From positions 31,131,824 through 31,195,823 of the forward strand of contig OU964919.1 of NCBI GenBank assembly GCA_918807975.1: a stretch of DNA of 64,000 nucleotides, read 5' to 3'. Below are positions 12,601 to 24,091 of the stretch, piece after piece. The notes beneath the pieces are model-generated. The model did no database searches and had not been told where the DNA came from. It saw nothing but the letters and a program-made list of their open reading frames with translations. The translations under genes and the position numbers were made by a program. This DNA is from Aplidium turbinatum (lineage: Eukaryota > Chordata > Ascidiacea > Aplousobranchia > Polyclinidae). Within the stretch, counting starts at the first letter, position 1, and each line of letters opens with the position of its first letter.

Positions 12601-15600
12601 ATGAAAAGTCAGCTTTTTGTTTACACATGCCAAAATAAAATCTAAGAATCTATTGTAATTTAATTTCGTCTCGAATGTCTGTCTGTTGGTCTCCACTGCT
12701 TCGACTTTATGTGTAATGTTGGAAGTTATTACGTTTACAATTTAACGTGGAAAGTAACCGCCATACATTTTTTGGCCAACCTTTAAAATAATCTGTGTTT
12801 CATTTTTTCTTGCCTTCAGCCGCACTGCACTATATAACTTTGACAATTTTATTTTATGTGTTATTCGCTCTGAGGATGCGCATTGTCATGGTGGGCGAAC
12901 GTCAGTGAAGCAATAAATGAACCTGTTTGTCGTTCCTTCCATTTTCGTCAATTGAACGTTACAACTACAGTAGTGCTAGAAACAATATTTTCCGTATAAT
13001 ATCACTAATTTTCTATTTCATGAGTTTAAGCAATTGTCGTGAAGAATCCATGTGTCACCTAGCCATAGCTGGTACAGAGTAGTTGAAGCAGGAAGCACAC
13101 ATCTACGTGGAGTTAATAACAACATCTGCAATTGTGAACTCCACGCATTTGTGTGCTTTCAGTTTATCCGCTCGCTGCCACTTCAACTTTATAGATTTCT
13201 CTTTGGGCTCGCACGTACGAGATAAATATAAGTGGATATTTGTTGAAATCTAGACACTATAAGAAGTATTTCTAAGAATGTTTTCCAAAGCTAGTTTATA
13301 AACTATTTAGAAAGAGCAGGTCTACTGCTACTCAACAACCTTTGTGCCGCGATCGATGCAACGTAAACATGTTTACATTCAATTTTTATTACTAACCCTT
13401 TTAATTTGTTTGCAGATTTGCTTCGTGAAGAGGTTATTGTTTGCCTCGCAGTTACTTTTACTCTGATGTTCATCCAGACTGGAATAGAAACACTGCTGAC
13501 ACCTCTTACACTTCAACTATTTGATTGGGGAGAACTTCCAAACAGTATCTTTTTTTGTGTAGCTGGAGTTCTTGTAAGTGCTAATACTAAAGCAGTTTTT
13601 AGATTTCAGTCGTAAAGATATAGTTAGAGCTTTGAAAACTTTTTCTGAACGATGAACTTATTTTCTCGATCTTTGTGTTCGATTCTTTTTATTCAGGGAT
13701 GCAGTTGTACAGCAAATGTATTATAATTGATTCTCTTGTGAAGCAATGTAGCCATCTAAGAAAAACTTTGCAATTATTTTATGTTTATGCAAGTTGATAA
13801 AAAATCTAGATTAGGACTGCCAACTTTGGCAATACCAAATCTGCTTGAAAATGCAGAAATTCTTTTCCACACTTGGATGAATATATGTTTCATTTCAATA
13901 ATTTCAGACTTAGCTCACTTGCAAAACTTTTTCTAACTTTTATGTAGAAATATTTGTATGTTTCAAAGTTAAGTTCATCTTCGTCGCAGCACGATCAAAA
14001 GCGACAACCAGTCTGTAATTGTTTATACAAATATTAATCAAATCGTATAGGATTGTACTTTATATACAATACATTTGTTGTATTTTATGTTTGTTGATAT
14101 GCTGTGCACATTTGATTTAAGCGTGGATTTAAAGTCATTTTATCAAGATCTGCTTTTTTATGCCTTTGTTGAATGGCAATGGGAGTACCCTAGCAGAACG
14201 ATCACCGGTCTGGAAGTTGCCGCTAAAGTCAAAACAAGTCGTTATACCGCCGTCCAAATGACGCGATCCTTATAACCGCAAGACCTGAATACTGCAAACC
14301 ACGGCACAAATGATGCCTGACCCGAATGATGACGCGAGACAGGGCTATTTCTTGTATCTGTTGTTGAAGTTGCGCTGTTCAGAGGCATCGCTTGCAGTGT
14401 CAGTGTTGCAAAATGAAATCTCTTCAGTTGTACTAAAGCAGCCTCTCCAAATGTTGGAATTTGTAAGGGGATTTTCCTATAATTTGAGATGAAACCTTAC
14501 AAATTTACATGGAATTGTGTGCGCTTCTGTTATTTCTTTGTTTTGTTTTTTATGGTGTTAACTGTTGAATAAATCAACAGAGCAGGTTTAACATTGAAAT
14601 TGAGCAGGTTTAACATTGAAAGACGCGTGATTACCTCTGACTAGCGTAGTTGGAATAATAGACACAAGAAAGAACCGTCTCGTGTCTGCGTCGTTCGTAC
14701 TCATTTATTAAACCGCGACATTAGGTCGACAGGTCGTGCACCGGTTAAAGTAGCGTCAGTAGAAAACCTTCAAGATCTGAAGGCAGTAGCGCTATACCCG
14801 CACCTGGATCATGACCATGTAAATGTGCAATACACATGCGATCTTGAAATCACAATCTGGCCGATAAGCGTAAAAAACATCTTGATGCAATACTACTGTT
14901 TAGAAAATAATCTAATTGGGCGCTCGAAAAGTTTCACGATCTCCTAAATCTATTATTAAATGTCTGTTTATGTTTTTATTATGTTTTATTTATGCAGATT
15001 GTCATCAGCTTCTTTGTCTTGGCATTTCTAAGCAAGAAGTTATCCGACCGTGTTTTGCTCCTGGGGGGTTTAATCGTGATGGTTTTTGTGTATGTGGTTT
15101 TTGCTGCATATATTTCTTTCGCTGTCAAGTCGCCAGTCGGTGAGTGTTTTCGCCACGCGCATAACTTTTTAGATTTCCTTAAAAAAATTTATACTGGACA
15201 ATTTTATGACAAATGGTTGGCGTTTAAAACGATAATATTGGTTATATGAAAGAAGTATGAAGAGTTTGTAAATTCCTTATTTTACTTTTGGAACTGCAAC
15301 AATTGCAAATGAGTCAAATCAACGGTCAAATTTGCTCAATATATATATTAAATATAGTAAATAGTACTAATGTAGCCAAGTAATGAATTTTAAATGTTTT
15401 TTATTTTTCAAAAACAACTTAACTGAAATTGCTTCATAACTGCCTGAACGTAACTTTTCGTTAAGGCACGACGTGGGTGATTGTGTGCTTCAGCATACAA
15501 AGCGGTGTTTTAGTACTTGATCTTCCATTTGTTTGGGTCCCCCAGGCCTCGTTGTATTCTAAGATCACCAGCGAACGAACGCAAGGTAAGCTTTAAAGTG

Positions 15601-16868
15601 TTGAAATCTCTCACTACAATCACAACACTGTTGGTTTTCCACAATTAAGAGTGCTAGGTTTCTGGCTTGTTTGTGTGACAACGATAACTTGGATTAATTT
15701 TGTAATGCTGCTGCAAAAGCTGATTTAATTTGTCTGGAAAAGGGAGACTGCTAAAGTTGCTAGTTCCTTACTATAAACAGAGTTTTTATGATACAGATTG
15801 TTGTGTTAACAATTCATTGAAAAGATTTTTTTTCCCAAATATTTTTTACCAGGTTTTAATCAAGGCATTCGTCTACTAGTGATGGGGATAGGTCAGATTC
15901 TAGGACCATTGTGGGCTGCTTCGTTGCTAGATCGATTGGAAATCATGGGAACTGTGAATCTAACTCTTGTATTTCTAGTTTTTGTAAGTCTTGAAAGCTT
16001 ATTTTATTGCCAACCCGTTGGCTATTCTGTCATCATTGGTGTTATTTACTCTTTTATTTATTTACCCATGTTGTTATCGATGATGTTATATTTCGAATTT
16101 TATTCGACGAAAGAGTTAATTTTTACCTGCAGAAATTTCTTTCGGTCTGGGAAAATGGGATGTTGCAGAACTTTACAATGATATCAATGACAAGTACTTG
16201 TCCTGATTTGTTTATGTAGTCTGTCACCAGACGAAAAAAGGAATTTTGTTCAAAGCAGCTAAAAACTACAAAGCTACCAACAAAGGGTTTTAAATCAAGA
16301 TCAAACTAGCCAATCAGCAAGAGTTTCGTAACCCTTGAGTTTATGGAAACATCGGGTTTTCTGATTTCCGCACTTGAACGATAAAAGGATGTCTGAGTAA
16401 ACCTTATAAATTCTGTTTTTAAACACACTCGCATAAGCAACTAATTGTGTATTCAACTTGAATAATGAAAGAAAATGAGCATTTCATGATCATTTTTATA
16501 ACACAACAAAAGGTTTTTCTGTGATCTACATGACCAATGCTTACGGTTTTAGTGTCGAAACCACGTACAAACTTGCCACAAGTCACAAACTCCACATACT
16601 TGCCTCAACAATGGTTAACTTACTTAAACATTGTCATGTGTGCACATTACAACACACTCGTTTATGTCAACAATATCCCAGGTAATCTACCTCTGCATTG
16701 TTATCAACAAATGCCAATGCAATCCATCCTTTGTGTGTCTTGCAGATCTTAGTACTTGCTTCGTACAAACGCTTGAACGTTCGCGAAGATCCGCCTGAGA
16801 TGCCTTCAAATCAAGTATCTGAAAGAACGCCTTTGCTGTCGAATGGTCACTCTGGGATACAAGCGTAA
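6667..16868 (+). CDS. MFSD8/CLN7-like major facilitator transporter, seven exons, 5' end not found
   Basis: This is a probable lysosomal membrane transporter of the MFSD8 (CLN7) branch of the major facilitator superfamily. Exons seen: 6667-6852, 8252-8740, 13416-13573, 14998-15139, 15466-15585, 15853-15983 and 16746-16868 (TAA stop). All have AG/GT borders and matching phases, giving about 449 codons. The human protein is 518 residues, so only the N-terminus and the start of helix 1 are missing. The product shows about eleven to twelve hydrophobic helices, an MFS motif A (GRVTDITGSTK) between helices 2 and 3, a long acidic cytoplasmic loop after helix 6 (DDDCFEDTNSS), a PLTLQLFDW segment like the PLTMDMYAW of human MFSD8, and a final YKRL as in human. 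The tail carries SERTPLLS, a classical acidic-dileucine lysosomal sorting signal. The first exon should lie upstream of 6660, but no convincing start was found there. Family assignment rests on remembered sequence; the substrate is not inferable. Confidence 0.85.
6894..7449. mobile_element. Small hAT-like element in an MFSD8 intron
   Basis: The ends CAGAGGTGTGCATCCGC and ...GCTCACCTCTG are inverted. They are flanked by imperfect 8-bp repeats (ACTAAACT at 6886-6893, ACTACATT at 7450-7457), suggesting an aged hAT insertion. The right half is rich in GTAGCG/CGCTAC motifs. No transposase was recognised. Confidence 0.6.
7450..8251 (+). other. Remainder of MFSD8 intron, nothing recognised
   Basis: AT-rich intronic sequence with no feature seen until the acceptor TTTTTTTAG before 8252. 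Confidence 0.4.
8741..9813 (+). other. MFSD8 intron with a short repeat
   Basis: Intronic. The stretch near 9242-9265 (GCAAATCAGTCGCTTTTT) matches the arm of a palindrome at 61505-61579, so it is a fragment of the same small repeat. Nothing else was recognised. Confidence 0.4.
9814..10540 (-). pseudogene. LINE ORF2 C-terminal fragment (Jockey-like RT tail)
   Basis: The minus strand encodes the post-RT region typical of Jockey-type LINEs. Starting near 10540 it reads GWGARASTLRTSALALVYSS, then KKMDVCINDTLRIITGCLRP with YLPTLAGIAPAHVRREEA (10422-10186), then LFRWGLHNSPICVYGAVEQT and LHECSILRPPSGI (10170-9814). At least one frame change separates the two main pieces, and there is an internal stop near the start. 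The RT catalytic part and endonuclease are absent. It lies antisense in a host intron. Confidence 0.8.
10715..12236. mobile_element. Inverted-repeat element rich in GATTAA motifs
   Basis: The ends are perfect inverted 13-mers (GTCGAATGCACCA at 10715 and its complement ending at 12236), followed by about 130 bp on each side built of GATTAA/TTAATC motifs with internal repeats of TGCACCAA. The possible target duplication is only CT. The middle (from about 11150) holds a stretch starting CAGAGGCGCCGGAACG that resembles a hAT end, with no matching partner found. No transposase was recognised, so the superfamily is open. Confidence 0.6.
12335..12905 (+). pseudogene. Penelope-like element remnant: RT C-terminus plus GIY-YIG endonuclease
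   Basis: One frame (12335-12604) reads FITIPHIHGAFESMRRVLN, then KLFQTIGNM, one in-frame TAA, then PKDTTSFHNKCGIVYEIPC, CNDCDAVYIGRTER and EHRRAVKNGT. The CxxC-AVYIG-T-R...EH core is the GIY-YIG nuclease of Penelope-like elements, preceded by the RRVL...PKD spacer characteristic of their RT tail. Downstream, 12870-12903 (CTGAGGA...GCGAACGTC) resembles the hammerhead-type motif found in Penelope terminal repeats, with a changed core. The RT fingers and palm are absent. It lies in the sense orientation inside an MFSD8 intron. Confidence 0.75.
13081..13198. repeat. Hairpin repeat (MITE-like)
   Basis: The arms AGTTGAAGC...AAGCACACAT...ACGTGGAGTT (13081-13115) and AACTCCACGC...GTGTGCTTTC...CACTTCAACT (13136-13198) pair imperfectly, giving a foldback of about 118 bp just upstream of an exon. 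Confidence 0.6.
13574..14997 (+). other. MFSD8 intron with a short direct repeat
   Basis: No gene. A 20-base motif (GAGCAGGTTTAACATTGAAA) occurs twice in tandem near 14580-14620. Nothing else was recognised. Confidence 0.4.
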
Positions 16869-18614
16869 CTCGGTTCATCTTTCACAGTTTGTTAGTTTTT
16901 TTTTCTTTGTCAATTGCAAACAGCTTCGACGCATCTGAGATACGCAACCTTTTTGTGCAAGTATCAAGAGAGAAAAAAATCATGTCTGGGGCAGTGCATT
17001 TATAACCTCACATCCTTTTGCAACTGCGACTAATAGATTTGTCTTCGTCATATATATATATTTAAAAATCGCAATAATAGCAAAGAATTGAAATATCTTT
17101 GACCGTGGCTGAGATATGGTACCTTAGATGTCTTGTCACTAGTAGGGTTTTGAAAGACGACCACAAAAGTTTTTTTTTCATTTTGCGTTTTCATATTTTA
17201 ACAACATACTTTTACCTTGAAGAGTTTGCAATAAAAGCATATCATTCACCACATTCGACCCACGAAATTTATTACTAGTTAAAGATTTATATGAGCAATT
17301 TTGGTTTAAGATTGTGTCATGTTCTTTGTTTATTCCTTAACTTTGGGAAAGTTGCACTATTTTTTGTTTGAACAAAGAAACTAACGAACTGTTCAGTTGT
17401 AGTAAAAATTAATACAAAAAGTAATTGCTTATAAGTTTAAATGTAGTACTTTGATAGGGTACTTTGTTTGTTCTAGATTTTTGTTAAAATTTGATGCAGG
17501 AGTTCTCTTTTAGGACAACATCCTCACCATTTTACATTATCTGTAAAATGGTGTGTCATAGCTTTTATTTACCCAACTGGTGAAAGTATGGTATTTTTAT
17601 TTGGTTTTGTAAAAAACTTTTATACTTTTTGCCAACGATGAAATATATTCTACCAAATTCGGCGAGTTATGAAAAGAAATATAGAAAAACTTTTAGTAAA
17701 GTTCGCATGAGCAGTTGCTATTTAATTTTTCTACTGTTTAAAATTGGAATCTAAAATATTAAACTGCTTGTTTTTCATTGTGAAAGCTCTTCGGTTATTG
17801 TCAAAACATACAGGTACAAAACAAGAAAAATGGCTGTGTTCATTTTGTGAAGTCTCACTTGTGCCTTAAATGTTCTATTTAAGCCACTGTCAAATATATT
17901 CTTAAATTTTTGCCATCATCATTTTACAATGTCCCGTTTATTTAACAATGAATGAAATTTACTACTAACCATTACAAAAATTAAAGAAATGTGATGATGT
18001 ATTTGTATTGTAAATGAAATGCTGCGTCTATATTGCGAAATCGAGCTTTGCTAAAATTGATTTATTATTTTTGGTGTTCCCTAAAAGCCCTTTTTTGATA
18101 CGATCTTAAAATGTGCATTGACCAACCTAATTCCAGTTCAGTTCTTGCAAATGTGTTTATCCAGCTTATTACACTGATGGTATATTTCACATTGATTTAT
18201 TATACTCGTTTTCTTGTTTACAATTCCTACAACTGTTTTCAAAAAAACAATTTAATCCAAGTGATCCACATTATGCAAGGCATTGCGTTTCTTCTGTCAA
18301 ATTTTTAGAAGTTCTTTTCTCGTCATAAATTTGTCTTATTCCCATAGTGCTTATTTCCAATAATTATATTCCCATAATGTCTTACTCCCAATGCTTCTTT
18401 ACACCAGAAATCACACTGAAGCATCAAGAGGTTTTTTCTTGAAATTACGTTTTGCATTTTTCCTCATATTTCTACCATTACATTTTAATTGGTTTTCGGT
18501 TGAGTTTTAAAACGCTTCAAATATATAAAAGTAGAATGTTGTAAAAAGTTTTGGGTGTTCTTTTTCGATTTTCGTTAGCTTTTCCATTGTAAACCTGTAG
18601 CGTTTAAAACTATT
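16869..18614. other. 3' flank of the MFSD8-like gene, no gene seen
   Basis: Probable 3' UTR to about 17250, then AT-rich intergenic sequence. A loose tandem of TATTCCCATAAT-like units lies at about 18338-18400. No coding frame with recognisable similarity. Confidence 0.4.
17230..17235 (+). terminator. Possible polyadenylation signal of the MFSD8-like gene
   Basis: An AATAAA hexamer lies about 360 bases after the stop of the MFSD8-like gene, with no other coding signal in between. It is the first good candidate on the + strand, but in AT-rich DNA the hexamer is common, so this is only a plausible 3' end. Confidence 0.3.
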
Positions 18615-18690
18615 GCAGTAGTTTCCGCTTATTAAGCCGGACAATTTTGGACTTATTAAGCGGGTAAGCTTAATTACCGGAGACTACTGC
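18615..18690. repeat. Short inverted-repeat element, pogo/Tigger-like
   Basis: 76 bp with inverted ends GCAGTAGTTTCCGCTTATTA and TACCGGAGACTACTGC. The CAGTAG start resembles the pogo-like ends at 19767 and 21192, but no TA duplication is visible. Confidence 0.4.
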
Positions 18691-18879
18691 ATGAGCACAC
18701 GTGGCTGTAATCTTTTTTGTTACCTTTTGTCAACGTCATTTCCTATGTCAAGTATTTTCACTTGAAAATAAATTGTTTGTTTTGTTTTTCTCTATTGTTA
18801 ATCTCACTGTGTGACATGTTTTGTATGCAATGATAAATTATTTTGTTTCAAGCTTGTTGCTGATCATATCTATTGCGAA

Positions 18880-19225
18880 GCGCAGTATTTGTATCGAAAT
18901 TTGTGTTTAATTTTGAAACTTTCAATGCCGCGTTTGAATGATGAATACGTGGTTGCAAACGGAGTCGACAGTTTCTCAGCCACAAGAATTGTCATTTTTA
19001 TGTCTATATCTAGCGACGTTATAACGACATAAAAAATGGCAATTATCGCTGGCTGGGTTGCAGACTGCCTGCATTGTAATGCTTGTTAAAACAACAATGC
19101 ATTTTGTATTTAATTTTGAAACCTGGTGCCGCGTTTCATGAAATGCTGTTTGCAAACTTCACCTAACAGGTGTCACTATTTACCCAGCCTACGTCGTTAC
19201 AACGCTATAAAAATTGTCAGCTATT
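18880..19225. repeat. Diverged tandem duplication
   Basis: The segments 18880-19050 and about 19093-19225 share an ordered set of blocks (TTTAATTTTGAAAC, TGCCGCGTTT, TTGCAAAC, GCGACGTTATAACG/TACGTCGTTACAACG, ATGGCAATTATCG/ATTGTCAGC). This looks like an old duplication of about 200 bp. No coding content was recognised. Confidence 0.45.
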
Positions 19226-19766
19226 TAATGAACCTATTTGTTGATTTTTTTGAGTGACAACCAGCTTTGAGCATCTGAAAAGGTTGGAATTATCTTCAGG
19301 TTGTGTTCAGTGACGTTTGGTTTGGCACTTGTGGAAACCAACGTTGATTTTGCAATGTTGATATTACAAAACGATAATATTGGTTTAAAAACCGTGGAAT
19401 ATCAAGCTAATGTATGAGACGGATGCGACATACAAAGTGTATTGGTGATCGAAGTCAAAACTCTTTAATTGCCTTTTGGTATATTTTTAACCTTTTTTTT
19501 ACATTATTCACTTCTTTTTGCGACGGCGTAGAGCATGTGCCACGCTTTTGTCAAATAACCTTTCATCAGATATTCCAATTAAATCCAATTGACTTACTTT
19601 GTACGTAACTATTAACTAACCTACTTTCTAACACTGAAGATGAAAACGATAGTTTAAGAAACGTTTGCTGAAGGTTTCTTTTCTACTTCGGCTTTTTTCT
19701 TTGTTTGCAATCAATCAATATTTTCTTTATTGGAGTAATTGTTGTTCACCAGGTAGTAACAATGTA

Positions 19767-19925
19767 CAGTAGAATTCGGTTAATCCGGATCTTCGCCTAA
19801 TCCGGATGAAACTGGAAGTACAAATGAGTCTGGTTTGATAGAACCGTCATCGGTTAATCCGGATCTTCGCCTAATCCGGATGGAATCGCCGGTCAAATCG
19901 AATCCGGATTAACCGAGTTCTACTG
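19767..19925. mobile_element. pogo-like MITE, 159 bp, TA TSD
   Basis: It is flanked by TA at 19765-19766 and 19926-19927. The ends are CAGTAGAATTCGGTTAATCC and a near-perfect complement (GGATTAACCGAGTTCTACTG). Internally the motif GGTTAATCCGGATCTTCGCC occurs twice. The CAGTA start and TA target are those of the pogo/Tigger group of Tc1/mariner elements. Confidence 0.8.
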
Positions 19926-20098
19926 TATTAACTTTGTAATCTTCATCCTTGTTGAAGAACAGTCTTGTTCTTGCTTGCACCAGTTTAAAAAGGAACTAAA
20001 TTGCAGTGAAAATGAACCTTCGTCATATTGCTTTCGCAGTGACGGTAGGTAGTGAATCGTTATAACAGATTTGTTAGACATGATACATATAGTCCTTA

Positions 20099-20215
20099 GG
20101 GTGTTTCATTTTTTCACCATTTTTGAAATTCAAAATGCCTGGGATCGCATCTGGTGGTATTTGGGGAAAAAAGTTTACACCCCAAATGTTTTCAATTATG
20201 ACGTCATATTGATTG
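20099..20215. repeat. Terminal fragment of the long-TIR transposon family (subfamily of 42.4 kb copy)
   Basis: It begins after TA with GGGTGTTTCATTTTTTCACC and matches the end at 42445 read inward as far as GACGTCATATTGA, where LINE 3' sequence takes over. The LINE appears to have inserted into, or replaced, the rest. Confidence 0.7.
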
Positions 20216-21191
20216 ATTGATTTATTTCGTTGTAGGTAAATATAGTACAATAAATACAGCAATAAAAAAGGAATTTTCAGCAACGGGAATCTGCGAAGAG
20301 ACCATGGGTCTTCGAGTCAAGCAGATACCCCAGATTCTAATAGAAGATCTAGAATTGCGATAACAGTTAGTTACGTAGCCTACCTAATCTAAATGATCAC
20401 TACGAACAAGCGACATAGGATAGAGAACACAATGAATAATTCAATAACGAAAATTGAGACAAGGTGTTAGATGATAGTCTTGCGCAGAGAAATATATTTA
20501 GTAGCCAAAGTAGGCTATCGGTAACATAAAGGTAGTACAAAATTAGTCGTGCTAATATTAGGCGATGAGTGAATATTTGTGTTGCTTTTTAAAAAGAATA
20601 AAATGACAATTTACGCATGCTCGTTGGTAAGGAGTTGCAGACTTTCACTCCGGCATACTTAATGTTGCGCTGGAGTCGGGATGAGGCGTAACGTGGGACA
20701 AAATAACAATCATTGGTAGAGTGTCTAGTAAGACGTGCATTATACATGAGTTTGGTTTTCTCAAAGTAGTGTGCGAAAGGCAGAGGCAATACATCCGTAT
20801 CAAATTTAAACATGAACTTAGCAATTTCGTGTTCGTACAAATCTTTAAGCTTGAGTATGTTAAGTTGCTTATAGAAAGGTGTGACATGATCAGACCACCT
20901 GCTACTATTCTGACAGCCTTATTTTGTAAGGTGCTAAGCTTGTTCATTTGTGTCTTGCAGCATGAACCCCAAATCGTTATACCAGAATGTACCAGCAGTG
21001 CGTAGTATAATTGTAATAATGTTTTGTTTGGTAGAATGTATTTGAGTTTGGACAATATTCCTACAGATTTAGAAAGTTTCTTGTGGAGCATACTGTATTA
21101 ATATGAGGTTCAAAATTTAGACCATTGTCAAAAATAATGTCAAGGTATTTCGCATACTTAACTTGTTCGATCTGAGCACAATTATAAAGTA

Positions 21192-22069
21192 CAGTAGAAT
21201 TCGCCTATAATGGCACCTCTAGGGGATTCCAAAAACTGACGTTATAGACGAACTACCGCAAACTATTCCAAAACTGTCTTTTGATTAAAGAAAGAGGTGT
21301 ATAATCTAGTCAGGTTTACGGTGTACCACCAAACTGACAAAAGTCACGCAGAAAATACAGTAAACAAAGAAATTATTTAAAAAAAATAACCTACAGGCTA
21401 CAGCAAAAGGTATAGCCTATACAGGAAATTTGCGCAATACAGCTCGTCTGCTCATTACATACAGTAGTAGAAAAGTTCATCGTTTATTAGCAAAAAAGGC
21501 ATTGATCTTGAACTGTTTCGGTTTTGACACAGATTTCTACCACATAGCGTTCAGCTTTTGCTAAATAATGTAGGATTTGCTCCCTATCGTCGTGACTTCG
21601 GAAGTATCGGTCTAGTTGTCTGATTGACTTCTGGGGTTAAAACGGCTTCTACAGGATCGTCGCCATCATCACCGGCCTCCTCTTGTACGACATCTTAAAG
21701 GTCAGCTGTAGAGCTGCTTTTTACAAGTGATAGTTTTTCACGCGGAAAAAAAGTTAATTCAGTAAATTAAAGTCCCTGCTGCGAACGACGTAGCAAAATA
21801 AAGGGAAGACATTTTGCAAGCAGCAGCGCTAACTGAAAGACTGACCGTTCGTGGTGAAGGTGATGGCTTAAAGTGACGTTATAAACGAACAAAAGACGTC
21901 TGGGGACCAATAAAGGGTGCTGTTACATGCGAATTGACGTTATAGGCGATGTTGTTGTAGCCGAACTAAAATGTACGTAAAAGGTAGGAATTCTGCCGGG
22001 ACCGAGCGAAATGTGGCGTAATAGGCGAATTGACGTTATAAACGAAGCCGTTATAGGCGAATTTTACTG
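21192..22069. mobile_element. pogo-like non-autonomous element, 878 bp, inside the LINE
   Basis: It is flanked by TA (21190-21191, 22070-22071). The ends are CAGTAGAATTCGCCTATAA and the complement of CAGTAAAATTCGCCTATAA, close to the remembered pogo terminus. Interior motifs repeat GACGTTATAGGCGA / GACGTTATAAACGA. No DDE transposase was seen. LINE coding sequence resumes on both sides, so it inserted after the LINE. Confidence 0.85.
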
Positions 22070-23783
22070 TAGGCCTACATTGATATCTTCTGGGTAGCTG
22101 CATTTTTTAGGAGGAACCACAATGACATTTGATTTTGAAGGATTGATAACTAATATATTGGCATTAATTCAGTTCTTGGTGTTAAGTAATTCAGACGATA
22201 CTGTATTTCCTTTTCTAAGTAGGATGGATTAGGAGCGTTAATTACCAGGCAGGTATCGTCTGCGAAAAGTCTTGGAACAGAAGACGTGCAGTTTGGTAAA
22301 TCGTTTACGTACAATAAAAACAGTAATGGACCCACCGTTGAACCCTGAGGTACACCATGTGTTATGCATCTCTGTACAGATTCCTGTTCATTAATCGCGA
22401 CATACTGCTTTCTGTCTTTTAGGTAAGAGGAGAATAATTCGTTTGCTGTACCTCGGATTCCATAGTGGTTGAGTTTGTAAAGTAGAATGGGATGGTATAC
22501 CGTGTCAAAGGCTTTTTTGAGATCCAAGAGAACCAAACCTGTGTACAGGTTGCTTTTTACGTGTTCATAGGTGGCACTAATAATATCAATAGCGGCAAAT
22601 GAAGTAGATAAGCCAGACCGAAATCCAAATTGCGTAGGAGCAAGGACAGAATGTTTATCTAGAAAGGAAGAGACCCTTTTATACATGAGCTTTTCCAAAA
22701 AAATTTCGAAAGACGATAAAAGGGAGATAGGTCTATAACAGCGTTTCTCAAAGTGGGCGAAATCGCCCCCCTGGGGGCGATTTCGAGCGCCAGGGGGGCG
22801 AAAAAATCAAAGGAGGCGATCGGGGGGCGAAAACACTCAAAGGGGGCGAATTTATCAAACCACCAATAACAGTCTAATGCGTTAATAGCAGTCCAACGTG
22901 CAAACCATTCACTACAAATAGATGAATCCACCTTGATTGACAATGTATCGCTGCTGCTTGGATGTGCGTTTTGTTCATAATATGAGAACTCAAGAAGAAA
23001 TGATTTTTGTGCTCAGTCTTCCTCCAGATATTCGGGCATCAAGCATCTTTAATGCAGTGAAAAACTTCTACGAAGAGAAGGGGATTCCACTGAAGAATAT
23101 TCTACAATGCGCAATTGATGATGCTCCGGCAATGGTTGGAAAGCATCGAGGGTTCATTTCATTGCACTGATGAAAAGAGAAATTCCTGGGCTTATTGCAA
23201 TACATTGTGTAGGCTAATTCACCGTCAGCATTTGGTTGCCCGTAATATCAGTCCTTAACTGCATGAATCACTGAATATTGTGATAAAATGCGTCAACAAG
23301 ATAAAAGCGCATGCTCTCAACGACAGATTATTTCGTTCACTTTGTTGCCAAAATGATGAACAATTTGAACGTCTTTTATTGGATACCGCGATAAGATGTC
23401 TTTCAAAAGGTGCTTGTTTGAGCCGCTTTTATGCCCTTTTTGTTTCAGTTATCGAGTCCCTATCAAGCACTGACGCGACATTAGCTGAAGATGTGATACC
23501 GTACCCTTAAAGAATGACATCGCATATTTGGCAGACATTTTCAATGCCATAAACAAAGTAAACAAAAAGCTTCAGGGAGAAATAATAACTCTCATCAAGT
23601 GCAAAAGCGTGACTACCCCATTCCTTGCAAAGCTATCTTTATTCAAACAAAATTTGGGTCGAAATATCTTAATTCAGTTTCCCAATTTGAGCCAGAATGT
23701 TATTACAGAAGAACAATGGCAAAAATAGTGCTGACATTTAAACATGCTTCATAAAGACATGAAGCTTCGCTTTGCAGATCTCG

Positions 23784-24091
23784 TGGAGCCGTGGCCGAGT
23801 GGTTAGCGCGTTGGGCTCGCAGTCGAGAGCCTGCATGTTCGACTCCAGCCACCCGCACTTGCTGTTGTTTCTCTGGGCAAGAAACTTTACGATAATTGCC
23901 TCTACCTAGTGATCGATTTCGAGTAATGGGTAGTACCAAATTTACGTCATAAGTAGAGTAGACCACCGGAAACAGACATTGCCGTCGGCTGCAGCGTGGG
24001 TCAGGTGTATGTCGGAAGGCGTACACCGATGCATAGCGCTCAAGTCCGCTTTCCCGCAATGCAGGATAAAGATAAACAAACAAACAAACAG
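23784..24091 (+). repeat. tRNA-derived SINE, about 308 bp
   Basis: The head (about 23784-23860) is tRNA-like with a box A (TGGCCGAGTGGTTAGCGCG) and a box B (GTTCGACTCC). A tRNA-unrelated body follows, ending in (AAAC)n. It splits the transposase frame between RFADL and FHVPNWVV. The flanks AGATCTC / AGACTTC look like a decayed target duplication. Pol III transcription at insertion is inferred from the boxes. Confidence 0.85.

Noticed and set aside
23784-23860. Functional tRNA gene
   Set aside because: Boxes A and B are good, but the sequence continues into a SINE body with an (AAAC)n tail and lies inside a transposase frame; the cloverleaf arms pair poorly.
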